64,000 nucleotides of DNA from Acidobacteriaceae bacterium (GTDB taxonomy: Bacteria > Acidobacteriota > Terriglobia > Bryobacterales > Bryobacteraceae), in NCBI GenBank assembly GCA_019233755.1, contig JAFAMD010000019.1, positions 1-64,000 of the forward strand, given 5' to 3'. The position numbers and the translations under genes were made by a program. The notes below the pieces were generated by a model. It did not search any database. It saw nothing but the letters and a program-made list of their open reading frames with translations, and was not told the DNA's origin. Each line of letters opens with the position of its first letter. Positions within the stretch are counted from its first letter, which is position 1. Shown here piece by piece: positions 26,418 through 35,377 of this stretch.

Positions 26418-27458
26418 ATGATTCGAGTTGGTGTAATCGGATACGGATACTGGGGACCAAACTTAGTTCGTAATTTTGTCGAATGTCCTGATATACAAGT
26501 TGCCGCGGTCGCCGATCTGAATGAGGCTCGGCTGCAGCACGTGAGGCAGCGATATCCGCGGGTGGAGGTAACAACCGACTACCGTACGCTTCTGGCGAAT
26601 CCGACGATCCACGCCGTCGCGATTTCGACGCCGGTTTCCACGCACTTTCCTCTTGCCATGGCCGCCCTTGAGGCGGGTAAGCACGTCCTGGTCGAGAAGC
26701 CGATGGCAGCGAATTCGGAGCAGGCTCTGGGGCTCATCGAGGAAGCAGAACGGCGGAAGCTTGTGCTCATGGTGGATCACACCTTTGTGTATACGGGCGC
26801 CGTTCGGAAGATACGGGAACTGATTGAGCGAGGTGCGCTGGGCGATATCTACTACTACGATTCCACGCGCGTAAACCTTGGCCTGTTTCAGCACGATGTT
26901 GATGTGATTTGGGATCTGGCGGTCCATGACCTGTCCATTCTGGAGTTCATCCTGCCGGATTCTCCCATTGCCGTTTCCGCTACAGGCGTCGGTCACGTCC
27001 AGGGCGCGGCGGAAAACATCGCCTATATGACCGCGTTCTATGAAAGCTCTCTGATCGTGCATCTCAACGTAAATTGGCTGTCGCCGGTTAAGATCCGCAG
27101 AACACTGATTGGAGGGAGCCGCCAGATGCTCGTGTATGACGACCTGGAGAGTAGCGAGAAGATCAAGCTCTACGACAAGGGTATTACTGTCCGGAACAAT
27201 CCTGAGTCCCTGTATAAGCTCCTGGTCGGGTATCGTTCCGGCGATATGTATTGCCCGCAACTCGACGTTACCGAGGCGCTCCGGGTTGAACTGCAGCATT
27301 TCGCCGAGTGTATTGATACCGGCAAGACGCCGATCACGGACGGCTGGTCGGGCTTACGCGTAGTCAGCGTCCTTGAGGCTGCAACTCTATCGATGAAAGA
27401 GAAGGGAAGATCGATCACTCTGAAGGAGCACGGTGCCGCCCGTACTGTCTGTGCGTGA
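26418..27458 (+). CDS. Gfo/Idh/MocA nucleotide-sugar dehydrogenase (WbpB/WlbA-like)
   Basis: A 346-residue NAD-dependent oxidoreductase with a well-placed ATG behind GGAGG. The Rossmann loop is at the extreme N-terminus (VGVIGYGYWGPNLVRNF), the family motif EKP is in HVLVEKPMAAN, and the C-terminal domain contains WDLAVHDLSILEF with the likely catalytic His. It resembles enzymes that oxidise C3 of UDP-GlcNAcA before amination. With the acyltransferase before it and the aminotransferase after it (30 nt), it would make a 3-amino sugar. A paralogue with the same motifs lies in the minus-strand operon (34346-35377). Confidence 0.92.
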   Translation: MIRVGVIGYGYWGPNLVRNFVECPDIQVAAVADLNEARLQHVRQRYPRVEVTTDYRTLLANPTIHAVAISTPVSTHFPLAMAALEAGKHVLVEKPMAANSEQALGLIEEAERRKLVLMVDHTFVYTGAVRKIRELIERGALGDIYYYDSTRVNLGLFQHDVDVIWDLAVHDLSILEFILPDSPIAVSATGVGHVQGAAENIAYMTAFYESSLIVHLNVNWLSPVKIRRTLIGGSRQMLVYDDLESSEKIKLYDKGITVRNNPESLYKLLVGYRSGDMYCPQLDVTEALRVELQHFAECIDTGKTPITDGWSGLRVVSVLEAATLSMKEKGRSITLKEHGAARTVCA

Positions 27459-27488
27459 GCGCGTACTGTGTGCGTGAGGAGGATTCCA

Positions 27489-28601
27489 ATGACTGTTCCG
27501 TTTATTGATCTCAAGCAGCAATACATCGCCTTGAGAGAGGAAATTCTCTCCGCCGTTGACCGGGTGTTCGAGTCAACGCAGTTTGTCCTGGGCAAGGAAG
27601 TGGCGGCATTCGAAGAGGAGTTTGCAGCCTATTCGGGTGCTGGTTATGCCATTGCCGTGAACTCGGGGACAAGCGCGCTGCATCTGGCTCTGCTGGCAGC
27701 TGGGGTTGGCCCTGGCGACGAGGTAATCACGGTTCCTCTCACGTTTGTGGCAACCACTGCAGCCGTGGGGTATACAGGTGCGAAGCCGGTCTTTGTTGAT
27801 GTTGATCCGGTTGCCTACACAATGGACCCGCGGCAGGTTGAGGCTGCCATCACGCCGCGGACGAAAGCCATTCTCCCGGTGCATCTGTACGGGCAACCAG
27901 TCGATATGGATCCGATTCTCGCCATAGCGCAGCGTCACGGGCTGGCTGTCATTGAGGATGCGGCGCAGGCCCACGGTGCCGAATACAAAGGACGGCGATG
28001 CGGTTCCCTGGCAGACCTGGGTTGTTTCAGCTTCTACCCGGGAAAGAATCTGGGCGCCTATGGAGAAGGCGGTCTCGTCACAACCAGGGATCCGGCAAAG
28101 GCACGCATACTTCGTATGCTGCGCGACTGGGGGGCGGAGACTAAGTACAACCACGTTTTGAAGGGATTCAATTATCGGATGGAAGGCGTGCAAGGCGCCA
28201 TTCTTCGACTTAAGCTTCGCTACCTGGAAGCCTGGACGGAAGCGCGTCGCGCACACGCGTCCGCTTATGCCCGGAGTCTTGAAGCGTCCGGCCTATTGCT
28301 TCCGCTGGAAGCGCCGCACAATCGCCACGTGTTCCATATCTACGCTGTCTTGACCGATCGCCGCGCGGCACTGATGAAGTCTTTGGAGTCCTGCGGCGTC
28401 CAATGTGGAATTCATTATCCAACGCCTATTCACTTATTGCCGGCCTATTCGGAGTTGAATTATAGGCCCGGTGACTTCCCGGTATCGGAGCGCATCGCTC
28501 AAAGCGAAGTTTCGCTTCCGATGTTTCCCGAACTGACTGCTGCGCAAATCGAAAGAGTGAGTGCAGCCGTCCTGGAATTCGAGAATGCTTATCAGTATTG
28601 A
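27489..28601 (+). CDS. DegT/DnrJ/EryC1/StrS sugar aminotransferase (WbpE-like)
   Basis: A 370-residue PLP-dependent aminotransferase. The ATG at 27489 follows GAGGAGG; the frame also opens at 27468. The PLP-binding lysine is in SFYPGKNLGAYGEGG at about residue 183, with the aspartate partner in VIEDAAQAHGAEY and the N-terminal VNSGTSALHLAL loop. It should transfer an amino group, usually from glutamate, to a keto nucleotide sugar made by the preceding dehydrogenase. It overlaps the start of the next acyltransferase gene by 17 nt, so translation is probably coupled. Confidence 0.93.
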   Translation: MTVPFIDLKQQYIALREEILSAVDRVFESTQFVLGKEVAAFEEEFAAYSGAGYAIAVNSGTSALHLALLAAGVGPGDEVITVPLTFVATTAAVGYTGAKPVFVDVDPVAYTMDPRQVEAAITPRTKAILPVHLYGQPVDMDPILAIAQRHGLAVIEDAAQAHGAEYKGRRCGSLADLGCFSFYPGKNLGAYGEGGLVTTRDPAKARILRMLRDWGAETKYNHVLKGFNYRMEGVQGAILRLKLRYLEAWTEARRAHASAYARSLEASGLLLPLEAPHNRHVFHIYAVLTDRRAALMKSLESCGVQCGIHYPTPIHLLPAYSELNYRPGDFPVSERIAQSEVSLPMFPELTAAQIERVSAAVLEFENAYQY

Positions 28602-29307
28602 TAGCGGATCGCGTACGACTGCGGCTGTTCATGGAAAACAACCGATCGAACCGGATCCGTTGTTCGAGCTGGACCTGTCGCGGAATCTGAAGGATCAGTA
28701 CTCAGTGGACGTTCTTTTGGAGCACTACGCCCGGTTTGCCACCTGCGAAGGCTACCTCGATCACATGATGCGCCGTGCCATCTGCCGGGCGGTTGCCCGA
28801 AGGTTTGGAAAGGGTGTTCGTATCGGTGCCGGAGTCGGCTTCAAGCATCTGGAGACCTTTGAAATCGGACACGGCGTCTTTATCGGCTCTCAAGCCTACA
28901 TACAAGGGCGCTTCGACGGAGTGACGCAGATCGGAAACGGTGTGTGGATCGGGCCGCAAGCCTACTTGGATGCTCGTCACCTGATCCTCGAAGATCATGT
29001 CGGCTGGGGCCCCGGAGCGAAGGTCCTGGGTTCTGTGCACACCGGCGTGCCGGTCGACCGACCCATCATCGAGACAGATCTGGAAATTCGTCCGGTGCGA
29101 GTCGAGACATGGGCTGACATCGGTACCGGAGCGATCCTTTTGCCCGGCGTTACGGTCGGGAAGGGCAGCATTGTTGGGGCGGGCGCGGTGGTGACGCGCG
29201 ACGTCCCCCCATTTGCCATCGTGGCCGGCGTACCCGCGCGGTTTGTACGCTGGCGCGATGGCTATCAACCCACCGAGGAGAGTGCATGCAATATAAACGA
29301 GCTTTGA
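28585..29307 (+). CDS. Hexapeptide-repeat acyltransferase (LbH fold)
   Basis: About 240 residues from the ATG at 28585, which lies inside the end of the aminotransferase gene; a GTG at 28561 would add 8 residues. After about 60 residues of helical N-terminus, left-handed beta-helix repeats begin (IGAGVGFKHLETFEIGHGVF, IGSQAYIQGRFDG, IGNGVWIGPQAYLD) and end with IVGAGAVVTRDVPPFAIVAG, typical of sugar O- or N-acetyltransferases. The acceptor is probably an amino or hydroxyl group on the cassette sugar. It overlaps the following epimerase gene by 22 nt. Confidence 0.9.
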   Translation: MLISIDSGSRTTAAVHGKQPIEPDPLFELDLSRNLKDQYSVDVLLEHYARFATCEGYLDHMMRRAICRAVARRFGKGVRIGAGVGFKHLETFEIGHGVFIGSQAYIQGRFDGVTQIGNGVWIGPQAYLDARHLILEDHVGWGPGAKVLGSVHTGVPVDRPIIETDLEIRPVRVETWADIGTGAILLPGVTVGKGSIVGAGAVVTRDVPPFAIVAGVPARFVRWRDGYQPTEESACNINEL

Positions 29308-30263
29308 TTACGGGAGGTGCGGGGCTCGTTGGATCCCATATCGCAGACCTGCTGGCTACCGAGAATCTCGAAGAAATCATCGTGCTAGATGACTTCAGCC
29401 GGGGTCGGCGCGAGAACTTGGCGGAAGCGGCCAAGAGGGCGAATGTAAGTGTTATCGATGGCGACATTCGTAATCGTGCATTGGTCGCCGAGTTGATGGA
29501 GGGCGTCGACGTAGTGTTCCATCAGGCGGCCATCCGCATCACCCAATGCGCAGAAGATCCTCGGCTTGCGCTCGAGGTTCTGGCAGACGGCACTTTCAAC
29601 GTCCTGGAAGCCGCAGTCGCGGCAGGCGTGAAAAAGGTTGTAGCGGCATCGTCGGCTTCTGTGTACGGACTCGCCGAGCAATTCCCAACTCCGGAAACGC
29701 ACCACGGCTATGACAACCGGACGATTTACGGCGCCGCGAAACTATTCAATGAAGGATTGTTGCGCAGCTTCCACGAGATGTATGGACTGGACTATGTAGG
29801 GCTGCGCTATTTCAACGTATATGGGCCGCGTATGGACACATACGGCGCCTATACGGAAGTGCTGATCCGGTGGATGGAGCGTCTCAGTGACGGTAGGCCG
29901 TGCCTGATCCTCGGTGACGGCACGCAAACAATGGACTTCGTGTTTGTGGAGGATGTGGCTCGAGCCAATATTCTGGCTGCCATTCAGCCCGTGACGGATC
30001 AAATATTCAACGTAGCAAGCGGACGGGAGACAAGCGTCAAGGATCTGGCGGCTGCGCTCTCTGGTGTCATGGGGATTGAATCCACTCCGGAATACGGACC
30101 ACCGCGCCGGGTCAATCCCGTTCCCAGGCGGCTGGCGGATACCAGCAAAGTGGAACGGTTGTTAGGCTTCCAGGCCCAGGTTTCTCTAGAGGAAGGACTG
30201 CGCCGGCTGGTGCGTTGGTGGGCGAAAGAACGGGCGGTCGAGTTTTCCAGCCTTGCCGGCTGA
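29286..30263 (+). CDS. NAD-dependent nucleotide-sugar epimerase/dehydratase
   Basis: A 325-residue extended SDR of the GalE/WbpP type. It has the TGGAGLVGS nucleotide loop (residues 9-17), LDDFSRGRRENL for NAD ribose contact, the catalytic Ser in SSASVYG, and the Tyr-Lys pair in YGAAK. NVYGPRMD and LGDGTQTMDFVFVEDVA are substrate-side motifs of UDP-sugar 4-epimerases. The start lies inside the previous gene (22-nt overlap). It would epimerise C4 of, or dehydrate, a UDP-activated sugar ahead of the aminotransferase encoded 14 nt downstream; which reaction occurs cannot be told. Confidence 0.92.
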   Translation: MQYKRALITGGAGLVGSHIADLLATENLEEIIVLDDFSRGRRENLAEAAKRANVSVIDGDIRNRALVAELMEGVDVVFHQAAIRITQCAEDPRLALEVLADGTFNVLEAAVAAGVKKVVAASSASVYGLAEQFPTPETHHGYDNRTIYGAAKLFNEGLLRSFHEMYGLDYVGLRYFNVYGPRMDTYGAYTEVLIRWMERLSDGRPCLILGDGTQTMDFVFVEDVARANILAAIQPVTDQIFNVASGRETSVKDLAAALSGVMGIESTPEYGPPRRVNPVPRRLADTSKVERLLGFQAQVSLEEGLRRLVRWWAKERAVEFSSLAG

Positions 30264-30277
30264 TTACGAGGAACAAA

Positions 30278-31438
30278 ATGATTCCGATCACTAAACCGAT
30301 GCTTGACGAACGAGAGGCGGATGCAGCGCGGCGCGTCATTTTGTCGGGTTGGATTACTCAGGGACCCGAAGTCGCGGCTTTCGAGCGTGAATTTGCCGAT
30401 GCCGTCGGCGCACGCTATGCATGTGCCGTTTCAAATTGCACTACCGCGCTTCATTTGGCTTTATTGGCGGCCGGCGTAGGCCCTGGGGACGAAGTTGTCA
30501 CCGTCAGCCACTCCTTCATAGCGACGGCGAGCTGCATTCGATACTGTGGGGCAATTCCGGTTTTCGTCGATGTCTGCGAAGACACGTTCAATATGAATCC
30601 TGCGCAGGTCGAAGCCGCCATCTCTCCGATGACCAAGGCCATCCTTTGTGTCCACCAAATGGGCATGCCTTGCGATTTGTCATCGCTTGCTGCTATAGCC
30701 GCGCGCTACTCGCTACCGCTCATCGAAGATGCTGCGTGTGCCATCGGAAGCGAGATCATCTGGAAGGGCAATTGGGAGCGAATCGGCAAGCCGCACGGAG
30801 ATATCGCCTGTTTTTCCTTTCATCCGAGAAAGATCATCACCACCGGCGACGGCGGAATGATCACGACGAAACATAAACATTGGGACGATCAGGTTCGAAC
30901 CTGGCGCCAGCACGCGATGTCTGTTCCGGATACCGTACGGCACCGCTCGAGCCGCGTGGTTTTTGAAAGCTATCCCGATCTGGGTTTCAATTATCGAATG
31001 ACGGACATTCAGGCCGCTGTCGGACGCGAGCAGCTAACGCGCGTTTCGGAAATTGTTGCCACCCGCCGGCGACTTGCAATGCGCTATCAAGCCGCGCTGC
31101 GCGATGTCCCCGGGCTGATTTTGCCCGTCGAACCCGAATGGGCCCGGAGCAACTGGCAGAGTTTCTGCATTCGGCTTGCCGACGACTGCGACCAGAGGGA
31201 ATTAATGCAGTCGCTGCTGGATCGCGGCATTGCGTCGCGGCGCGGTGTCATGTGCGCTCACCGCGAGCTCGCCTATCGAGACAAGGAGCCGTGGCGTTCC
31301 TTCGAACCGCTATCGGCAAGCGAGCGCTCGCAGGATCGAGGCGTGATTCTGCCGCTCTATCCCCAGATGACAGACAATGAGCAGGATTCTGTCATTTCCG
31401 CCATCGCGCAAGTGCTCGCCCGCGACTGCGTCGCGTAA
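30278..31438 (+). CDS. DegT/DnrJ/EryC1/StrS aminotransferase (second copy)
   Basis: A 386-residue PLP enzyme from the ATG at 30278, preceded by ACGAGGAAC; the frame is open upstream into the epimerase. The PLP lysine is in SFHPRKIITTGDGG, the acidic partner in LIEDAACAIGSE, and the loop VSNCTTALHLALL is present. It is clearly a paralogue of the 27489 enzyme but belongs to the perosamine/4-amino-sugar-like branch, in which SFHPRK replaces SFYPGK. It ends the six-gene plus-strand cassette. Two different aminotransferases suggest two amino positions or two amino sugars in the product. Confidence 0.93.
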   Translation: MIPITKPMLDEREADAARRVILSGWITQGPEVAAFEREFADAVGARYACAVSNCTTALHLALLAAGVGPGDEVVTVSHSFIATASCIRYCGAIPVFVDVCEDTFNMNPAQVEAAISPMTKAILCVHQMGMPCDLSSLAAIAARYSLPLIEDAACAIGSEIIWKGNWERIGKPHGDIACFSFHPRKIITTGDGGMITTKHKHWDDQVRTWRQHAMSVPDTVRHRSSRVVFESYPDLGFNYRMTDIQAAVGREQLTRVSEIVATRRRLAMRYQAALRDVPGLILPVEPEWARSNWQSFCIRLADDCDQRELMQSLLDRGIASRRGVMCAHRELAYRDKEPWRSFEPLSASERSQDRGVILPLYPQMTDNEQDSVISAIAQVLARDCVA

Positions 31439-31492
31439 CGGCTAACCTGCCGCTGCACCTACCGAACCCGCCGATCTGAACCCGACATCCTT

Positions 31493-31522
31493 TGATACAT
31501 CCGAGCGTGATACATCTGAGCG
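31493..31522. repeat. Tandem 15-bp direct repeat
   Basis: TGATACATCCGAGCG is followed immediately by TGATACATCTGAGCG, differing at one base. It lies 55 nt after the last gene of the amino-sugar cassette. The whole gap 31439-31936 (about 500 nt) has no gene; it holds this repeat, a promoter-like sequence and a hairpin, listed separately. Confidence 0.6.
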
Positions 31523-31666
31523 CTGATAAGGCTTGTGAGCGCGATTCCCGGTCGTTGCGCCGCCCCGATGGACGTCTATAGCTCGCCGACATGTTTATAC
31601 TGTAATAAATCTCACTGATTAGCCTAGAGCGATTCACGGCCCAGGAGCGCCAGCGATTCAACTAGC

Positions 31667-31694
31667 TTGCATACAGATTCGAATAAGTTATAAT
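31667..31694 (+). promoter_or_regulatory. Sigma70-type promoter candidate
   Basis: TTGCAT (31667-31672) and a perfect TATAAT (31689-31694) are separated by 16 nt, pointing towards the secreted protein gene at 31937. Transcription from about 31701 would give a 5' leader of roughly 235 nt. The surrounding DNA is unusually AT-rich for this window. Confidence 0.5.
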
Positions 31695-31788
31695 GCCAGC
31701 TTAGAAGCGGCGCTAATTTTTATAGAATTATAAAAAAGACAGATAAGTTCGACTCTCGGATTCGCGGTTAAGGCGGCCCAATGTTGGT

Positions 31789-31813
31789 CGATAGGGGCAA
31801 TTCGCTCTTATCG
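31789..31813 (+). promoter_or_regulatory. Stable hairpin in the 5' leader of the secreted protein gene
   Basis: CGATAGGGGC and GCTCTTATCG pair over 10 positions (with two G-U pairs in RNA) around the loop AATTC. It lies about 90 nt after the predicted transcription start and 123 nt before the coding start. It does not match a riboswitch class that I recognise. Confidence 0.4.
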
Positions 31814-31936
31814 CCTGCCTGTCGGAAAGAAGTTCCTGGCCACCCCGCTAGCTGAAGCACGTCAAGACGGGAGTTTTGTCGAATGATTCTGACTTGAACT
31901 CGAAATAACTTCCTTACAACCTTCTGGGAGCTCGGA

Positions 31937-33055
31937 TTGAAGAACCTGGCGAACTATTTGTGTGAATTAATGCGAGAAAACACAATTGCGGCGTGGAAAA
32001 AATCAAGAACAGGAGTTGGTCTTTTATTCCTGTGCGGTTGCTTTGTGTTGCCTGCCATGGGCCAGACATCATTTTGGAGCAAGTCGAGCACTCCTGGTAC
32101 GCCCCAAGAAACCGATGATCAAAATGCAGTCACTCTCGGCCTGAAGTTTTATTCGGATGTCCCCGGCACCGTTACTGCTGTGCGCTTTTATAAAGGGCCG
32201 CAGAATACAGGCAGCCATGTCGGCGCTCTGTGGTTGGCTACTGGAACGAAGCTCGCCCAGGTGACATTCTCGGGCGAAACGGCTTCGGGGTGGCAACAGG
32301 CGAATCTCTCGTCGCCGGTCAGCATTGCGGCAAAAACTGTCTACGTTGTTTCCTATCTTGCTCCGCGAGGTAACTACCCGGATGATCAGTACTATTCTTG
32401 GTCAACCCTGAATGCTAAGCCGCTTCATGTATCTGGCTCGGCGCCGGGTGTTTACGCGTACGGGTCAAGTATTGGCCTTCCCACCCAAACGTGGAACGAC
32501 AGCAACTACTGGGTCGACGTCGTTTTTGTTCCAGCCGGCTCGCCGCCCCCGCCCAGTTCGGCAGCGACCTATAGCATCTCAGGCAAGGTGACCGGATCTG
32601 CGGCGACAATTACGTTATCGGGCGCGGCTTCGCAGGTGACAAAGACGAACACAGCCGGGAACTACAGTTTTGCGGGTTTGAAGAACGGCTCCTATGTGGT
32701 CGCTCCCAGCGAGACCGGCCACACCTTCTCGCCGTCATCGAGTTTGGTATCCGTAAACGGTGCATCCGATTCGAATGTAAACTTCACCGCCAAAAGCGCG
32801 CCCGCTTCCGTCGCGCATAGCGTTTCGTTGAGTTGGAACGCCAGTACCTCACCGAATATCAGCGGCTACAAAGTCTACCGCGGGAGCGTGTCCGGTGGTC
32901 CCTATACACTGATAAGCGCGTCTGTGATAGATGGAATCAGCTATGTCGATAATAGCGTCGTCTCCGGTCAAACGTATTACTATGTCGCAACATCTGTAGG
33001 CAGTAACGATGAAGAGAGTGGCTATTCGAATCAGGCTGTTGCGGTTGTGCCGTAG
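31937..33055 (+). CDS. Secreted DUF4082 - carboxypeptidase-regulatory-like - fibronectin III protein
   Basis: A 372-residue exported protein starting at a TTG 6 nt after GGGAG. A long basic N-region and the hydrophobic stretch VGLLFLCGCFVLPAMG form a signal peptide (about residues 1-42). DUF4082 follows (about 45-190: TSFWSKSSTPGTP, VTLGLKFYSDVPGTV, VRFYKG), then a carboxypeptidase-regulatory-like or SD-type beta domain (about 210-285: YSISGKVTG, GNYSFAGLKNGSY), and a C-terminal fibronectin type III domain (about 290-372: VSLSWNAS, GYKVYRGS, YYYVATSV). The build suggests a surface or matrix protein binding carbohydrate or other proteins. Its place between the two polysaccharide half-clusters fits a matrix role (inference). 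Confidence 0.85.
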   Translation: MKNLANYLCELMRENTIAAWKKSRTGVGLLFLCGCFVLPAMGQTSFWSKSSTPGTPQETDDQNAVTLGLKFYSDVPGTVTAVRFYKGPQNTGSHVGALWLATGTKLAQVTFSGETASGWQQANLSSPVSIAAKTVYVVSYLAPRGNYPDDQYYSWSTLNAKPLHVSGSAPGVYAYGSSIGLPTQTWNDSNYWVDVVFVPAGSPPPPSSAATYSISGKVTGSAATITLSGAASQVTKTNTAGNYSFAGLKNGSYVVAPSETGHTFSPSSSLVSVNGASDSNVNFTAKSAPASVAHSVSLSWNASTSPNISGYKVYRGSVSGGPYTLISASVIDGISYVDNSVVSGQTYYYVATSVGSNDEESGYSNQAVAVVP

Positions 33056-33115
33056 TCCCAATACGAAATACGCTCAAGTAGGTATAGTTAGCGAACGCCG
33101 ACGAAGCAAGTAACC

Positions 33116-34264
33116 TCAATAGGCTCCGTCACCGAGAACCACGGCGCGTGGTGTTTCGAGAAGAATCTTTATATCGAGGCAGAGCGAACGTGTGCGAGCG
33201 TAGCGCACATCCAGCCGCACCATATCGTCGAAGGCTACGCGGCTGCGGCCTCTGACCTGCCATAATCCCGTAATTCCAGGCTTTGCTTCAAGGACACGGC
33301 GTCGGTGCCACAATTCGTAAGCTGCTACCTCATAAGGAATTGCAGGTCGCGGTCCAACCAGAGACATTTCACCCTTGAGCACGTTGTACAGCTGCGGCAG
33401 TTCGTCCAAGCTCGTTTTTCGTAAGAAAGCGCCTATTCGGGTCACCCTGGGATCTGTTGTCAGCTTGTAAACACCCACCGGTTTGCCGTCGGATGGTTCG
33501 CGCTCAGTGCTGCCGTTAATCAGTTTTGTGACATATTCCCTGTGAATGCGGGAGTCGTTGTTGACATACATCGATCGGAATTTCAGGAAGACGAACGGTG
33601 CGCCGTACTGTCCAATCCGCTGCTGGCGAAAGAGCACCGGTCCCTTGGAGGAAAGCTTGATGATCGCGGCAATGACCAAAAAAAGGGGCAGGCCAACGAC
33701 CAGCCCGAGGGCGCTGCCTATCACATCGATCATTCTCTTGGATATAGAGAAGAGTCGGCTCTTATTCTCGCGGTCCGCCAGATCGGGGTACAAATTCGGA
33801 TCGCTTGGTCGCTGCGGCACGTCATGGTCCCACTCTTCCGGAAAAACGTAGTGGGAGATGCTGATCTGATGAAACTGGTCAAAGTCCAGGCTGCTATATA
33901 GTACGCCGCTGACCCTGGAGAGCATCGTGCTCACGATTGAGCTCCGGGAATCACCGGAGATTTCCGTAAACAGAATGCCCACGACGGCACCGTTCTTGTG
34001 CCAACCCGCTACATCGGTCTCCCGAATCGCCAGTGACAATGCGGAGAGGATTTTGCCAACCGCCTGTTGATCCTTGTCCCCGTTCAGAACTCTGCTTATA
34101 TCCAGCAGCATGAGCAAGAAAATCCGTTGCGAGCGCTCTGATCTCTTTGTCTCCAGAGAGATCACTCTCTCGAAGGATTCTTCGTCAAGAATGCTGCGAT
34201 CGGCGCCCGACACGGTAGGAAGGCCGGCAGGTTTGCTGCCGGCCGGCCGCGAAGCCTTCAACAT
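33116..34264 (-). CDS. Sugar-phosphate transferase (Bac_transf) with degenerate GGDEF-like N-terminus
   Basis: About 382 residues from the ATG at 34264 (GGGAG 8 nt upstream); an ATG at 34309 would add 15 Trp-rich residues. Residues about 25-145 follow the diguanylate-cyclase fold pattern ([33 protein letters not shown]), but the GGDEF signature is replaced by KNGAV, so cyclase activity is not expected. A single membrane segment (about 180-205) precedes a phosphoglycosyl transferase domain with KFRSM, the catalytic Asp-Glu in [20 protein letters not shown], and GPRP. It should load the first sugar-phosphate onto undecaprenyl phosphate. It is the last gene of the minus-strand operon. Confidence 0.9.
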   Translation of the reverse strand: MLKASRPAGSKPAGLPTVSGADRSILDEESFERVISLETKRSERSQRIFLLMLLDISRVLNGDKDQQAVGKILSALSLAIRETDVAGWHKNGAVVGILFTEISGDSRSSIVSTMLSRVSGVLYSSLDFDQFHQISISHYVFPEEWDHDVPQRPSDPNLYPDLADRENKSRLFSISKRMIDVIGSALGLVVGLPLFLVIAAIIKLSSKGPVLFRQQRIGQYGAPFVFLKFRSMYVNNDSRIHREYVTKLINGSTEREPSDGKPVGVYKLTTDPRVTRIGAFLRKTSLDELPQLYNVLKGEMSLVGPRPAIPYEVAAYELWHRRRVLEAKPGITGLWQVRGRSRVAFDDMVRLDVRYARTRSLCLDIKILLETPRAVVLGDGAY

Positions 34265-34345
34265 CTCATTTCTCCCGGTTCTCCACCATTGCCACCATAC
34301 AATTTCCATAAGCGTTTCCTTCCCATGAGCGATGAAAGGTTGCCC

Positions 34346-35377
34346 TCAGTGGATTACCGCAGCACGCAACTCAATGGGACGACCATTCTGCGCCAGGGAC
34401 TGCTGAGCCATTTCGAGTAGGCGGATGACGCGGTAACCGGTGTGTCCATCGCTGGTGGGCGCACGTTTTTCCAACATGGCATCCACAAAATCGCGTGCCA
34501 CAAGCCTCAAGGCTTCACCCGTATCGAGGTTCGGTGACAGTACGTCGCCGTTCCGATAGCCGGTCAGCAGCCGTTCCCGCTGATCCGGATCGTGATTCAC
34601 AGTGATGCCTTTGTCGTACACCTTCACCTTTTCACTGGTCTCCATATCGTCGTAGACAATCATTCTTTTGCTGCCTCCCACTAGCATCCGGCGTACCTTC
34701 ACTGGAGCAAGGCAGTTGAGGTGCAGATGCGCAAGCAGATTGTCGGCGAATTGAACCGAGACGTAGACAATGCTTTCAAAAGGGCAACCCCGGGGTTTCA
34801 TCCCCGTTGCAGAAACGGAAGCGGGATCGCGCTCACACAGGTAGTTCACAATGGAAAAGTCATGTGGCCCCAAATCCCAGAGCACGTTTGTGTCACTTGG
34901 AATAAGGCCCAGGCTGATTCGAGTTGCATCGAAGTAGAGCAGATCACCCAGCTCGCCCGATTCAATGAGCGATTTGATGCGTCGAACTGCCGCCGTGTAG
35001 AGGAAGGTATGGTCAACCATCAGGGTCTTGCCCCGTTTGGCCGCCAATTCGATGAGATCCAAGGCTTGCCTGCTACTGGTCGCCAACGGCTTTTCCACCA
35101 GTACATGCTTGCCAGCCTGGAGCGCCTTATGAGCCAGCGGATAGTGGGTCGACACAGGCGTGGCGATGACAATTCCATCAATCCGGGAATCCGAAACAAT
35201 GTCCAGATAGTTCGGCTTTAATTCGACTTCCGGATAACGCCGCTTAATGCGTGCTAGCGCGGTAAGATCGAAGTCGCAAACAGCTTTCACCTCGACTTCC
35301 GGTAGCTCCGAAAAGTTACGAATCAGATTGTGACCCCAATAGCCGCAACCGACAATGGCTAGTCTGGGCTTGCTCAT
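34346..35377 (-). CDS. Gfo/Idh/MocA family dehydrogenase in polysaccharide operon
   Basis: A 343-residue NAD-dependent oxidoreductase. The N-terminal loop LAIVGCGYWGHNLIRNF, EKP in HVLVEKPLATS, and WDLGPHDFSIVNY match the 26418 paralogue motif for motif. It probably also acts on a nucleotide sugar, so the locus holds two related dehydrogenases on opposite strands. Its start overlaps the end of the antiterminator gene by 4 nt (ATGA type), indicating coupled translation in the minus-strand operon. Confidence 0.92.
   Translation of the reverse strand: MSKPRLAIVGCGYWGHNLIRNFSELPEVEVKAVCDFDLTALARIKRRYPEVELKPNYLDIVSDSRIDGIVIATPVSTHYPLAHKALQAGKHVLVEKPLATSSRQALDLIELAAKRGKTLMVDHTFLYTAAVRRIKSLIESGELGDLLYFDATRISLGLIPSDTNVLWDLGPHDFSIVNYLCERDPASVSATGMKPRGCPFESIVYVSVQFADNLLAHLHLNCLAPVKVRRMLVGGSKRMIVYDDMETSEKVKVYDKGITVNHDPDQRERLLTGYRNGDVLSPNLDTGEALRLVARDFVDAMLEKRAPTSDGHTGYRVIRLLEMAQQSLAQNGRPIELRAAVIH

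Noticed and set aside
26463..27299. 278-codon minus-strand frame within the Gfo/Idh gene
   Set aside because: Shadow of codon bias in the plus-strand dehydrogenase, whose motifs are complete.
31701..31936. Cyclic-di-GMP riboswitch in the leader of the secreted protein
   Set aside because: The conserved GEMM core sequences could not be found; only a simple hairpin is visible.
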